From Brevibacillus ruminantium (GTDB taxonomy: Bacteria > Bacillota > Bacilli > Brevibacillales > Brevibacillaceae), in contig NZ_CP098755.1 in NCBI RefSeq assembly GCF_023746555.1, positions 5,233,001 to 5,297,000 of the forward strand: 64,000 nucleotides of DNA, written 5' to 3'. The notes under the pieces were generated by a model. The model made no database searches and was not told where the DNA came from. It saw nothing but the letters and a program-made list of their open reading frames with translations. Within the stretch, counting starts at the first letter, position 1, and each line of letters begins with the position of its first letter. The position numbers and the translations under genes were made by a program. Of this stretch, positions 8,639 to 17,531 are shown in pieces.

Positions 8639-8827
8639 GATGAACCATCTCCTGCTTCCACTCTGCAATCCGAGGGTGAATCGGGAAATGTGACGGGCTT
8701 GGTCACCGATGTGCCGACCAATTACCAGGCCAGCTTTGGAGGCTTTCCCCGGAGGTTGTCTGGATTTACGGTGAAAAGAGAGCCGGGGAGGTTGTGAGGG
8801 AATATAGTTGGAGGAAAAAGTGAAAAA

Positions 8828-8850
8828 GGGCCAGCTAAATTTTGCGGCCC
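8828..8850 (-). terminator. intrinsic terminator of the surface gene cluster
   Basis: GGGCC and GGCCC arms (8828-8832 and 8846-8850) enclose 13 bases and are followed on the minus strand by TTTTTC. It lies about 30 bases beyond the stop of the small membrane protein at 8882. Confidence 0.6.
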
Positions 8851-8881
8851 ATTTCCCCCTTTTTATTGTGCAATTCACATT

Positions 8882-9160
8882 TTAGTTGTTATCTTGTTTA
8901 TTTTGTACCGATTTCATTATTTTTTGGATAAACCAGACGATTAACTGTACATTCCAAGTAGTGTGAAAAGCCTTCAATACGTTAAATTCAGCATCATCAA
9001 AGACTAACCACCCAACTTGAGGGACTAACCATTCGTAACAGACAAAAGAAAGTGCAAAGATAATCAACATGGTAATCCATACTCGAACGTTAAAGACGAG
9101 TGTCATGAAAATGGATATGACAAGCATGAGAAGCGGAATACCAGTCATCCAAGCTAACAT
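8882..9160 (-). CDS. small membrane protein, unknown function
   Basis: About 92 residues with two strong hydrophobic segments near the N terminus (WMTGIPLLMLVISIFMTLVF and the WITMLIIFALSFVCYEW stretch) and a third amphipathic one (NVQLIVWFIQKIM) before a polar tail QNKQDNN. I do not recognise the family. The start is uncertain: ATG 9160 lacks a clear ribosome site, and the frame is open further upstream. It lies 88 bases after the lipase gene on the same strand and ahead of a terminator, so it is probably the last gene of the surface cluster and may encode a partner or immunity-like protein; that is a guess from position. Confidence 0.55.
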   Translation of the reverse strand: MLAWMTGIPLLMLVISIFMTLVFNVRVWITMLIIFALSFVCYEWLVPQVGWLVFDDAEFNVLKAFHTTWNVQLIVWFIQKIMKSVQNKQDNN

Positions 9161-9248
9161 CAAAGTAAAAATGGCAAGTAGTATATCATTATCTCCCAGA
9201 TCTAAATCCCCCTTAATTTTACATCTAATTACATATTACTCCACTTCT

Positions 9249-11906
9249 TCAATCTCCTCTTGATCTTCTGTGATACTGGTCATCCTGTTCAAATTCCAAC
9301 TCATCGTCTTGCTGATCAAGGCCTCCATCCATTGAAATGTCGTAAGTAGCTCCCCCTCTGTCTGTGGATGAATATTTTTCAATACTGATAGAAGGTGAAG
9401 AGTTTACACCTCGTAATTGGGAAGGCTGCAAGAACAAGAGGGGTTCTTGATCAAGAACGTGAATAACCACAATATTTCCATGGTATTCTACGCGGAGGTT
9501 CTCCCAGTCTTCTTTTTTATCACGGGAGATCGTCATCGTTTTTCCCGACTTTTGGAAGGATATTTCCGGAAAACTCCCATCCTCGCGAGAAAGGATATAA
9601 TACAAATATTGAGAGTCTTGTTGTAGATTCCTCCGTAATCCAGTTTGTGCGCTCTCTATCCCTTGCAACAATTGAATAACTTGTTCAATCACTTGCGGAT
9701 TTTTAGGAAGGCTCGCGTGTCCTTCAGGTATATAGTACTTTTTCACCATATCTTTTAGGCTGTAATTTGCACTCAGAAGCGGTACAGTCCCATCTCCCGA
9801 ATGGTCAAAAAAGGGCAACAGCTCCCCATGTCCTGAATGGTATTCATACCCTAACAATGTGGGCTGCCCAAATCCTATAATGGAGTATTGTGGTACTCTT
9901 AGCGTCAGCTTGTCCCACTTGTTATGCAGGATTTCCGCTTGACGAAGCAATGGAAGATAGTCCAACTTAACTCGGTTGTCTTTGAGCATATCTTCATAAG
10001 TAAAAGCATAAACCGGATCCCTCTTCAAAACTGTCCCTTTTTGGAAATACATGGGTGAAGGGAGCAATTCATACACAGCCGGGGCATATTCAGCAATGAT
10101 TTTCCCTGTTTCCTCATGAAGTAACGGAACTCCGAAATCATAGCCAAACTTCAAGGCTTGATACGCTCGAGGTGAGCCCAAAAAAGGCGTTCCCATGTAA
10201 ATGACCCTTTTCACTTTTGACTGATAGGAAATGTTCGATAGCAGCGTTTCCTTTGTGAGCAAACCACCCATACTATGAGCTACCAATTGAACCTGGCGTG
10301 CTCCAGATGATTTCAAAGCTTCATCTATTTTTTGTTTCAGAAATTTTGCATTGTCTTTATTGCTATAACGCCAATCGTATGGCATGGCAAATAGATCCAA
10401 GTTCTTTGTGTAACCCATCTCTTCCAACCGCTGTACCATGCTGGCATATTGTTCTACTTTTTTCTTCACAAAGTTTTGATTAAAGGTGTACGAAAGATAT
10501 TCAATTGCCCGGAACCCTTCATCCTCTTTCTCCGGAAAAACGGTGAGTCCGAATTCCTCGTTCTTTTGCTTGACCTCAACACTATTTTTACTCTTCGGCT
10601 CAAGTGAAAGTAGATGTCGATGTAGTGGATTATTAATACCGACTCCAGTCTCTACCAAACCAAGCCAAGCCTCGTACACCCCAACTTTATCCTTCGCCAG
10701 TAACCTTGACCCGCCAATGCCCGGAATCAAAATGATCGGAATGGTATCAACTTTAACTTCTAATTGATAAGCATGGTTTTTGAAACCTGATGTTCTGCTG
10801 GCAAAAACCTTGATGTAATACGTTCCAGGATCGCCGTTGTAGACGATTTCTTCATCCATGTTTTTCGCCTTTTCCGATGAAGCAAGCCGTTTTTGTTGGC
10901 TGTCATACAAGATCAAGTCAAGGTCCATACCTTCGGGAATGTCTGTTAGGTTGACCACAATCGTGGATGCTTTGTCCAATGTAACGGCATAAAAATCCAC
11001 ATCGTCGATACGGTGAAGGTTGGCGGTAATTTTACCTGGAGTAAGCTCGTATGCTTCCTTTATACTATTATTTGGTTCATATGGATCTAGTGCCATCTCA
11101 TTATTTGAGAAGAAATCAGCTCGTATCCGATAGTACTCAAAAGGATCAAAGCTGCCGTTGTTTCCGACGATTTGAATATAGTAAAACTTCTCTTTTTCTA
11201 CGTATATTTCTTCAATCTTTTGATCTTTCCCAACCGGCTCCTTCGAAGAGCCCAGCTCTCTTTTTTCTTCGTCGTAGACGTACAAATGGTAGTCTGCCCT
11301 CGAGGGTTTTACTAAAGAAAATGAAAGTGTCCCGTTATCTTTAGGCTTCACCTTCCACATGTCAACATCACTGCCGGTTCTTATCTTTCCATAGGCAGGT
11401 CTTCCCACAGTGAGCCAATCTGCATAATTGAACGTATCATTTGGCTCCATCTCATAGATCGTAGGCATCTTGCGCAAATCAGCTTCACTCAATTTCTTTG
11501 CGCCAGCGAAGCGACGGTAGAAGGCACGCGCGTTCTTTTCGATTTCCGCTTGATCTAACTCGCCCAAATGCTCCGCTTCGTCTACAAGCTCCGCTTCCTG
11601 CTCAGTCAAATCCTCCGCTTCTTCCCATTCATCTGTCTGCCCCTCCGAGTTTGGGGAATCATCCTGATCATCCAGATTTGTTTCTTTAGATTCCTCTACT
11701 TCGTCGTCTGTCAACTGACCTGGTTCCCCTTCGTCATTCAGCCACTCTTCCAACAAAACAGATGGAACGAAGCCCTCTTCTGCTTCCCTTTCCAGCAGTT
11801 GTTTCCCACGACGTAACTCTTCGCTGGCAAAACCTGTTGGCGTGATGCTCGTAAAGAGCAGGGCCATCAAAACCAGGATACGAGTGATTCTCGCAAACTT
11901 TTTCAC
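9249..11906 (-). CDS. secreted LCAT-type lipase/acyltransferase with two PPC domains
   Basis: An 885-residue exported alpha/beta hydrolase. Order: signal peptide (1-29, FVKKFARITR then a hydrophobic core ending in GFAS), a very acidic linker (about 55-125), two PPC (bacterial pre-peptidase C-terminal) domains at about 154-262 and 274-386, each opening with an EPND/EPNN motif, then the hydrolase (about 389-735). The oxyanion region reads IPIILIPGIGGSRL. The nucleophile motif is VAHSMGG with Ser545, and candidate partners are Asp705 (GDGTVP) and His730 (EGHASLP), the order found in lecithin:cholesterol acyltransferases. The start is GTG 11906 with AGGGGGG eight bases upstream. It probably acts outside the cell on lipids or esters. 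It follows the giant secreted protein by 80 bases. Confidence 0.82.
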   Translation of the reverse strand: MKKFARITRILVLMALLFTSITPTGFASEELRRGKQLLEREAEEGFVPSVLLEEWLNDEGEPGQLTDDEVEESKETNLDDQDDSPNSEGQTDEWEEAEDLTEQEAELVDEAEHLGELDQAEIEKNARAFYRRFAGAKKLSEADLRKMPTIYEMEPNDTFNYADWLTVGRPAYGKIRTGSDVDMWKVKPKDNGTLSFSLVKPSRADYHLYVYDEEKRELGSSKEPVGKDQKIEEIYVEKEKFYYIQIVGNNGSFDPFEYYRIRADFFSNNEMALDPYEPNNSIKEAYELTPGKITANLHRIDDVDFYAVTLDKASTIVVNLTDIPEGMDLDLILYDSQQKRLASSEKAKNMDEEIVYNGDPGTYYIKVFASRTSGFKNHAYQLEVKVDTIPIILIPGIGGSRLLAKDKVGVYEAWLGLVETGVGINNPLHRHLLSLEPKSKNSVEVKQKNEEFGLTVFPEKEDEGFRAIEYLSYTFNQNFVKKKVEQYASMVQRLEEMGYTKNLDLFAMPYDWRYSNKDNAKFLKQKIDEALKSSGARQVQLVAHSMGGLLTKETLLSNISYQSKVKRVIYMGTPFLGSPRAYQALKFGYDFGVPLLHEETGKIIAEYAPAVYELLPSPMYFQKGTVLKRDPVYAFTYEDMLKDNRVKLDYLPLLRQAEILHNKWDKLTLRVPQYSIIGFGQPTLLGYEYHSGHGELLPFFDHSGDGTVPLLSANYSLKDMVKKYYIPEGHASLPKNPQVIEQVIQLLQGIESAQTGLRRNLQQDSQYLYYILSREDGSFPEISFQKSGKTMTISRDKKEDWENLRVEYHGNIVVIHVLDQEPLLFLQPSQLRGVNSSPSISIEKYSSTDRGGATYDISMDGGLDQQDDELEFEQDDQYHRRSRGD

Positions 11907-11987
11907 AAATATAACCCCCCTAGCACTTTCTTCTCCTACCGTAGGAAAAGACAACTAGGGGGTGCAAACAATTTTCCCCTTCTCTCT

Positions 11988-14900
11988 TTAGCGCGTCGTG
12001 TGGTTCCGGATGCCCTGGCGTTCCCATGCATTCGCCGTGATGGTGAACGGTACACGATAATCTGTCAATTCATGCCCTTGACCTCTTTGTTTGTTCGGAA
12101 ATGCAAATCCCTTCTCCACTCCAAAACGGAAGTGAACGGAGAACTGGACTGCGTAAGTAGAGCCCTTCTGGAAGCCTTTCTGCTTGTCTCCCATCAATGG
12201 TGTGTCCACGCCCATCTCTCGAACACCCAGTTTGGGCACAGAGTAGGAGGGACCTTGCCACCATATGGGTGTTGTCTGTTTCAAAGCGAGGGTAGACTGT
12301 AGGAGCGTCTGACGCAGTCCTGACTCTGAAATCCAGGATTGCGCTGCGGTGATCTCGGGATAGCGGCCACTTACCGGATGTCGATGACGCGGCTCCAATA
12401 TGACATGTGTCAACATTCTCTCTCCAGCGTAAAAATCGTCCGGCTTGTTCGTTGGATAACGGTCGCGAGCGGTGTACTCAATCCACTCTGAAGTATGGCG
12501 AAGCACACCTTTCGCATTCGGCTCAAACACTTCAAATAGGCGTTCGCTTCCTTTTACCGTAATCGTATATCGTCCAGTCATGTTTTGGTTAACCTGTCGT
12601 GGCTGGCAGCTCTCTACGATTCCCCCATTTTCCCCTTTCGCTTCTCCGCATATTTCATAGCTGATACGAAAGGCAATATTGTAATCCATGATGATCTGAA
12701 AACCGTTGATCTCCGCCTTGTATTTCTGATCGTTCAGGATTTGTCTCCAGGTCGTCTGCGTGGGAACAGTCGTGCCAGTGTAGAGATAGTCTCCTCCGGT
12801 TGAAGCGCTGCTTACCTTCCATTGCTCCGATGTACCTGGTCCGGATACTTTGAGATCCAGCATAGCCGGCTGATAGACTGCAAGGCTTTTTGCATCCGCA
12901 ATGTACTGCGGGGCAGCAGTAATAGCGACATTTCGCACACCTTCACCCGTGATGGCCTGTTGCAGCTGCGACTCATGCCGTTCAATATTTTGATTGATCT
13001 CTTGTTTCACTTGTTCGAATCGTTGATTAATCGGGGCTTGATCAATGGCCACACGAATCTTGGCAGGCTCTCTTTCCCACACGCCATCGACATTGATCGC
13101 CAGTTTCTGAAGTTCACGACCATCACTGTCAAAGATTTGCAAACCGATCTCTCCCGCTTCAAAATCACCCCCACCGCTTGGTGGATTCGGAACAACTGGA
13201 TCTGGAGGAAATGGTTTTGGTTCTCTTGGTTCTTCTGTTTCACCAGGATTTTCCGGGTCTGTCGGATCTTTCGGGTCTGTTGGGTCTTTCGGATCTGTTG
13301 GCGGTTCAGGATTTGTCGGTGTCGTTCCTTCACCAATCCGGATAAAGAAAGCACCGTCACAATTTCTTGCGTTGCGATCTGCTGAAATGAACTCGATCAT
13401 ATAAAACCCATCGAGCACCGGGGAATCCCGGTCTTTCGAATTCGCTCGCGGAAAGCTGACAGAGTGTTCGGTACGCGCTCGATTTGAACTGGACAGATAC
13501 TCCCCGTTTCGGCGCAAACTCCAGGTTTGAGTCTGCGGATCAAAATAGGACAATATGAAGTCTGTTTCTTCAACTTCCGTACGAACGTATAGATCATACC
13601 TGTTCTGGAAGTCTTCCTGCTTTAGTTCCAACGTCTCCCCGCGCTCAATGGTCCGTTTCCATTTCTCCGGTTCGTACCGGTCTTGTTTTAGTGACAAGAT
13701 AAAGATATAGCACCTATTGGCGGATTTAATCGGGATTTTAAATTCTCTGATACACCCATCCTCTGAAAGAAAGACAAGTTCCACTGTCGTTCCGGATCGG
13801 ACTGAGAGTGGCAGAATCAATCGGAACCTTTCTTTTGCTCCCAATTTTCCAGTCAGCGGTACGCGGTCATCGCCTTCCATTAAGTACCATGTACCGGGAG
13901 TGTCTGCAGAGAGACTCAGCATCGTGTCGTATCCATTCGTGAGCTGTTTAAATCCTTCGAAAAAGAGGCCGGATGATAGGCCTGTACCACTAATGTCTTG
14001 TCCAGCAGGTGGATACTGGAGTGGCGGTTCACCGTAAGCGTAAAAGCTCATACGTTCCTGTTTATCGATGGTACAAGCAATGTCCTTTACCTTGATGGTG
14101 ATTTCCCATTCACATTCCGGTCTTTTTTCAAACGTCCCTTGTAACTTGATCCTTACCTTGTATGTCTTACCTCTTTCCAGAGGGATGTGATAGGACGCAA
14201 ATTTCCAGCCATAGGGGAGCTTTATCTGATCGGAGTCATACGGTTTATCCCTTCCCCGATCATCCTCCTCAACCGGAATTTCTTTCGTTTTGCCGTCCGG
14301 CAATGTTATAAACCATCGCGTGGCATAGGGTTGCCTTTCACCTTGGCTATCGGTATAGGTTGCCGCAAATCTAAGCTCTTCCCCAGGGAAAACCTCAACC
14401 ACTTCCCCGTTTCGCACAGTATCGTTATTGACTCGGACAATCGGACAACTGTCTTGGCCCTTGCCTCCCGAGCTGACAAAAAAGGTTTTATCCCAACAGA
14501 GTTTTCCATCGTCGCTCTCATACCTAACCGTAAAGGTACCTGAATCGACATAGTCAATGATTCCTATACTACGGTTGTTACCGGAACCACTACGCATGGG
14601 GCTGCCATTTTGGGTGAAGGTACCTGGCTTGGATGCGGTAAAGACGAGACGATCGTCTTTTTTGAGAGCAATCGTTTCTCCACCACTCGCAATCGCCTTC
14701 ATTTCACGGTCGGTGTTTGTGCTTTCGATGCGGAGGTCCATGGTTGTTTTTTGACAACCTTTAGGGGGTGGTTCAGGTTCTTTTCCACCATCACCACCCC
14801 CTCCTCCGCCACCATTGTCTGTTGAACCTACCGTAAATTTATACGAATAAGGAACGCCCTGGCCATCAACAGCCGGGGCGTTTTTTGTGTTACGAGCATG

Positions 14901-15752
14901 GGTGTCTGTAAATAAAATCCTCGCTTCATAATTACCTGGTTTTGTGGGTACCCAGGTCTTTGGAGGAAAATTAATGGTTTGACCACTTCCGTCTCCGACA
15001 CCGCTTATAGGATACGGTTTAATGGAATCGTTAAAAGCTACTTCTATCTGTCCGGTGTCTAGGTTGAAAATGTAGTAGTTAAGAACGTTCAAACCACGAT
15101 TATAAATACTATAGTCAGTCCCTCTTGCGGTTATCGTTACTGTTTGTCCTACTTCATATTTTGTTTTGTCGGTTTGAATGCTCCCATCTGGTCGTGCGGT
15201 GGTAGTGAAACTGGTAACACCAACGTAAGATCCCTTTTCGCCATTTCGGGCGGGTCGAAATTCAAAGGGATTTCCTCTCCCGCCTGACATTTCAGCAACT
15301 TTTGAAAGAAGATATCCTGTATATTCTCGCCCTCCCCCCTCACTGATGATGCCTCCGTTTAGACCATTTTCTGAACGCATAAAGCCAGGGTTTCCGTTAA
15401 AGAGTCTCGCCCATTCTAGTGCCTCAGCTTCATCAACAATCGGATAACCATTGTTGGCTTTTTCCTTTGCTCGGGAGTAGTTGGCAACCCTTCCATTGCC
15501 ACTTGTTGCTCCGTTATATACAACATCAGCAAATGTTAACTTCATTTCCTCATTTGCAAAACCAAATCCCGACAGCAAACTTATTAAGCTGCCGTTTACA
15601 ATTTTCTCCTCATCTAACCACCCAGGTATTCTATCTTTCACATCCGGGGTTGATACTGACGCTTCCGTAGCGTAAGGGAAGATTGTAAGGCTATTCGCGA
15701 GAATTGCTGTTAATAGGATTAGTTTTAAGCACTTTTTCCATAACTGCCTCAT
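11988..15752 (-). CDS. giant secreted repeat protein, unknown function
   Basis: A 1,254-residue exported protein I cannot assign to a family. The signal peptide is MRQLWKKCLKLILL... ending near YATEAS. An N-terminal region (about 40-310) is followed by a Gly-rich linker (about 310-330). Then come four beta-rich repeats (about 331-810), each starting near a cysteine (GCQKTTMDL, SCPIVRVNN, ACTIDKQER, RCYIFILSL) and ending near a second one (KLCWDKTFF, ECEWEITI, GCIREFKIP, NCDGAFFIRI). A Pro/Asp linker with DPKDPT repeats (about 811-856) leads to a 400-residue C-terminal region. The start at ATG 15752 has GGGGGTAAGG upstream, and the gene lies 13 bases after the SLH gene. It is probably held on the cell surface, possibly through the SLH protein. 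Confidence 0.72.
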   Translation of the reverse strand: MRQLWKKCLKLILLTAILANSLTIFPYATEASVSTPDVKDRIPGWLDEEKIVNGSLISLLSGFGFANEEMKLTFADVVYNGATSGNGRVANYSRAKEKANNGYPIVDEAEALEWARLFNGNPGFMRSENGLNGGIISEGGGREYTGYLLSKVAEMSGGRGNPFEFRPARNGEKGSYVGVTSFTTTARPDGSIQTDKTKYEVGQTVTITARGTDYSIYNRGLNVLNYYIFNLDTGQIEVAFNDSIKPYPISGVGDGSGQTINFPPKTWVPTKPGNYEARILFTDTHARNTKNAPAVDGQGVPYSYKFTVGSTDNGGGGGGGDGGKEPEPPPKGCQKTTMDLRIESTNTDREMKAIASGGETIALKKDDRLVFTASKPGTFTQNGSPMRSGSGNNRSIGIIDYVDSGTFTVRYESDDGKLCWDKTFFVSSGGKGQDSCPIVRVNNDTVRNGEVVEVFPGEELRFAATYTDSQGERQPYATRWFITLPDGKTKEIPVEEDDRGRDKPYDSDQIKLPYGWKFASYHIPLERGKTYKVRIKLQGTFEKRPECEWEITIKVKDIACTIDKQERMSFYAYGEPPLQYPPAGQDISGTGLSSGLFFEGFKQLTNGYDTMLSLSADTPGTWYLMEGDDRVPLTGKLGAKERFRLILPLSVRSGTTVELVFLSEDGCIREFKIPIKSANRCYIFILSLKQDRYEPEKWKRTIERGETLELKQEDFQNRYDLYVRTEVEETDFILSYFDPQTQTWSLRRNGEYLSSSNRARTEHSVSFPRANSKDRDSPVLDGFYMIEFISADRNARNCDGAFFIRIGEGTTPTNPEPPTDPKDPTDPKDPTDPENPGETEEPREPKPFPPDPVVPNPPSGGGDFEAGEIGLQIFDSDGRELQKLAINVDGVWEREPAKIRVAIDQAPINQRFEQVKQEINQNIERHESQLQQAITGEGVRNVAITAAPQYIADAKSLAVYQPAMLDLKVSGPGTSEQWKVSSASTGGDYLYTGTTVPTQTTWRQILNDQKYKAEINGFQIIMDYNIAFRISYEICGEAKGENGGIVESCQPRQVNQNMTGRYTITVKGSERLFEVFEPNAKGVLRHTSEWIEYTARDRYPTNKPDDFYAGERMLTHVILEPRHRHPVSGRYPEITAAQSWISESGLRQTLLQSTLALKQTTPIWWQGPSYSVPKLGVREMGVDTPLMGDKQKGFQKGSTYAVQFSVHFRFGVEKGFAFPNKQRGQGHELTDYRVPFTITANAWERQGIRNHTTR

Positions 15753-15765
15753 TACCTTACCCCCA

Positions 15766-16665
15766 TTAACGGGCATTTGTTCGAATTGTATTTGGCATTT
15801 TTTCATATTTATACCAAGCAAGCGACCTTGACTCATCAGAATTTTTCACTGTAAATTCCATATACTTCACTTTGTCGACATTAATCTGAAAGTTACCAGA
15901 ACGATATTCCGCCGTCTCATTATTTTTGAATAATATCACCAGGCTGGCGCTTTTACCCTTGTTGGATGGGACTTGTCCTTTTAAAATCCCGCCAGAAACT
16001 TTTAAGGAGTTATGAAATTGAGTTGCAATGCTCTCTCCAACTTTGATGTCATTGACTGCTTTGTGTAGTTGGAATAATGCTTGAGCCTCCTCACCCCTAC
16101 TTACAACCCCTAAACCATCATAAGCTGTGGTCGAAACCCCATTTATAAATTGACCTGATTTTTCCGGTAGCCATCCGCTGGCTACGGCAGTATACGAATG
16201 AGTTGAATTTTTTGTCTGATAACGCTTATAAAGCCCCTTCCAAGCGTTAACTAAAAGTAAAGATGCTTCCTCACGATTTAGAACCTTATTGGGATCAACA
16301 ACAACCTCGTCAAGAATGCCGTCCTTTAAAGCACGCTCATAATAAGCCTTAGCCCAGTGATTTAAAGGAAAGTTGGGAACAACTATTCCATCAGTTAACC
16401 CTTTAGCATTAGCTAATCCAGCAATTAAATCAGCCTGTGTAATTGGTTGATCAGGCTTAAAACTCCCATCCGGATACAACCACATCAATTTATTTTTAAT
16501 CACATAATCAATTTCATTCCGATTCGGATGGTCTTGGTAGTCGGTTGGTTTGGCCTGGGCTGAGGCAGCTGCCGCACTCGCCACCGGGGCTTGTATCGAA
16601 GCGGTTCCGCTCACCAAAAGAGCGGTAACTATCATCCCGGTCATAAAATGAAAAACCTTTTTCAT
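15766..16665 (-). CDS. SLH-domain surface protein
   Basis: A 299-residue exported protein. The signal peptide (1-32) ends in ASIQAPVASAAA. SLH units follow: NEIDYVIKNKLMWLYPDGSFKPDQPITQADLIAGL (about 49-84, quoted in part by position), HWAKAYYERALKDGILDE with LNREEASLLLVNAW (about 105-145), and a degenerate third unit around VVSRGEEAQALFQL (about 190-205). The last 90 residues form a small beta-rich domain. SLH modules bind pyruvylated secondary cell-wall polymer, so the protein is anchored to the wall. The ribosome site CAGGGGGTAAG precedes ATG 16665. It is the first gene of a minus-strand run with the giant secreted protein and the lipase. Confidence 0.85.
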   Translation of the reverse strand: MKKVFHFMTGMIVTALLVSGTASIQAPVASAAAASAQAKPTDYQDHPNRNEIDYVIKNKLMWLYPDGSFKPDQPITQADLIAGLANAKGLTDGIVVPNFPLNHWAKAYYERALKDGILDEVVVDPNKVLNREEASLLLVNAWKGLYKRYQTKNSTHSYTAVASGWLPEKSGQFINGVSTTAYDGLGVVSRGEEAQALFQLHKAVNDIKVGESIATQFHNSLKVSGGILKGQVPSNKGKSASLVILFKNNETAEYRSGNFQINVDKVKYMEFTVKNSDESRSLAWYKYEKMPNTIRTNAR

Positions 16666-16776
16666 AACGCTTACCCCCTGTTATTTCCTCTCTTTCCTTT
16701 ATCGGGATTCTATATGAAAATTGATATTTTTTCCATACATTGTCAATAACCGCCATCTCTCTACCCCAAAAACCCA

Positions 16777-17194
16777 TCAAAAAGAAGACTCCTCCACCAA
16801 CCTGCCAACAAACCACTCCACCTGTTCTGCAGGCACGTCCCCTTCCAGCTTATCCACAACCTGCCCATCCCGGACGATAAACAATGTCGGCTTCCGCACC
16901 CAGCTCCATAGCCTTATCCAGCTCGCCTTGGCGATGCACGTTGAGTCTTTCAATTTGCGATGCGGGAAGCTCCCTTACTGCCTGCTCAAATTTGGGAGCA
17001 AAACTGGTGCAGAATCCGCAATCTTCGCTGAATACATACACCAGCTTCACTGGCTCGGTCCCGACGGCTGCGGTCATCAGGGCGGCACCAAACATGCAGG
17101 CCAAGAGCAGGACACTCCCCCACAACCAAACCCAGCGGGCCTTAGATCTACTCCCTTTACACCCTGCCTTCCTCATACCTTTCATACCTTTCAT
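16777..17194 (-). pseudogene. frameshifted thioredoxin-like membrane-anchored protein
   Basis: The first frame gives a membrane anchor (WVWLWGSVLLLACMFGAAL), then a thioredoxin-like start LVYVFSEDCGFCTSFAPKF with a CxxC motif (CGFC), and continues to RQGELDKAMELG before an early stop at about 16850. The next frame, entered at about 16897-16904, continues as VRKPTLFIVRDGQVVDKLEG and ends in VEWFVGRLVEESSF at 16777. That part supplies the cis-proline segment (KPTLF) and final helix missing from the first frame. A single indel therefore breaks an otherwise complete gene of about 139 codons. A sequencing error is possible. The start region has three in-frame ATGs inside a 9-base tandem repeat. 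Confidence 0.7.
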
Positions 17195-17309
17195 ACCTTC
17201 CCTCCCATTCACTTTTTGCAAAACCATGCAATGGATACTGACGGAAAAGTTGGGTATGCAATTATCAAAGAACAGCATTCTCTCGTATTATGCCGTTCCA
17301 TACAGGGAC

Positions 17310-17335
17310 AAAAAAAGCCGGTCATCCGACCGACT
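17310..17335 (-). terminator. intrinsic terminator of the ywfO-ywgA operon
   Basis: The minus strand reads AGTCGGTC, loop GGAT, GACCGGCT, then seven T. The 8-bp stem contains one G-T pair. It lies about 200 bases after the ywgA stop; the DNA between is the T/ATTTACA-rich tract described in the findings. Confidence 0.8.
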
Positions 17336-17531
17336 TTATTGCCTATTCAGCGATTTTATTTACATTTATTTCCATTATATTTACAATTATCCCCATTCCA
17401 TTAACGGCCATTACCATTCTCTTTGCAGTCATTCCCACTCTATTTACAAGTCATTACCGTCTTATTTCCATTTTGTTTCCATTTCCATGTCCCAAACCCA
17501 ATTCTTTCCCCAACGCAAAAAAGCCTTTCTT

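Noticed and set aside
17338-17531. Possible CRISPR-like array in the T-rich tract
   Set aside because: The repeated words are 7-8 bases long with irregular spacing; there is no constant repeat-spacer pattern and no cas gene nearby.
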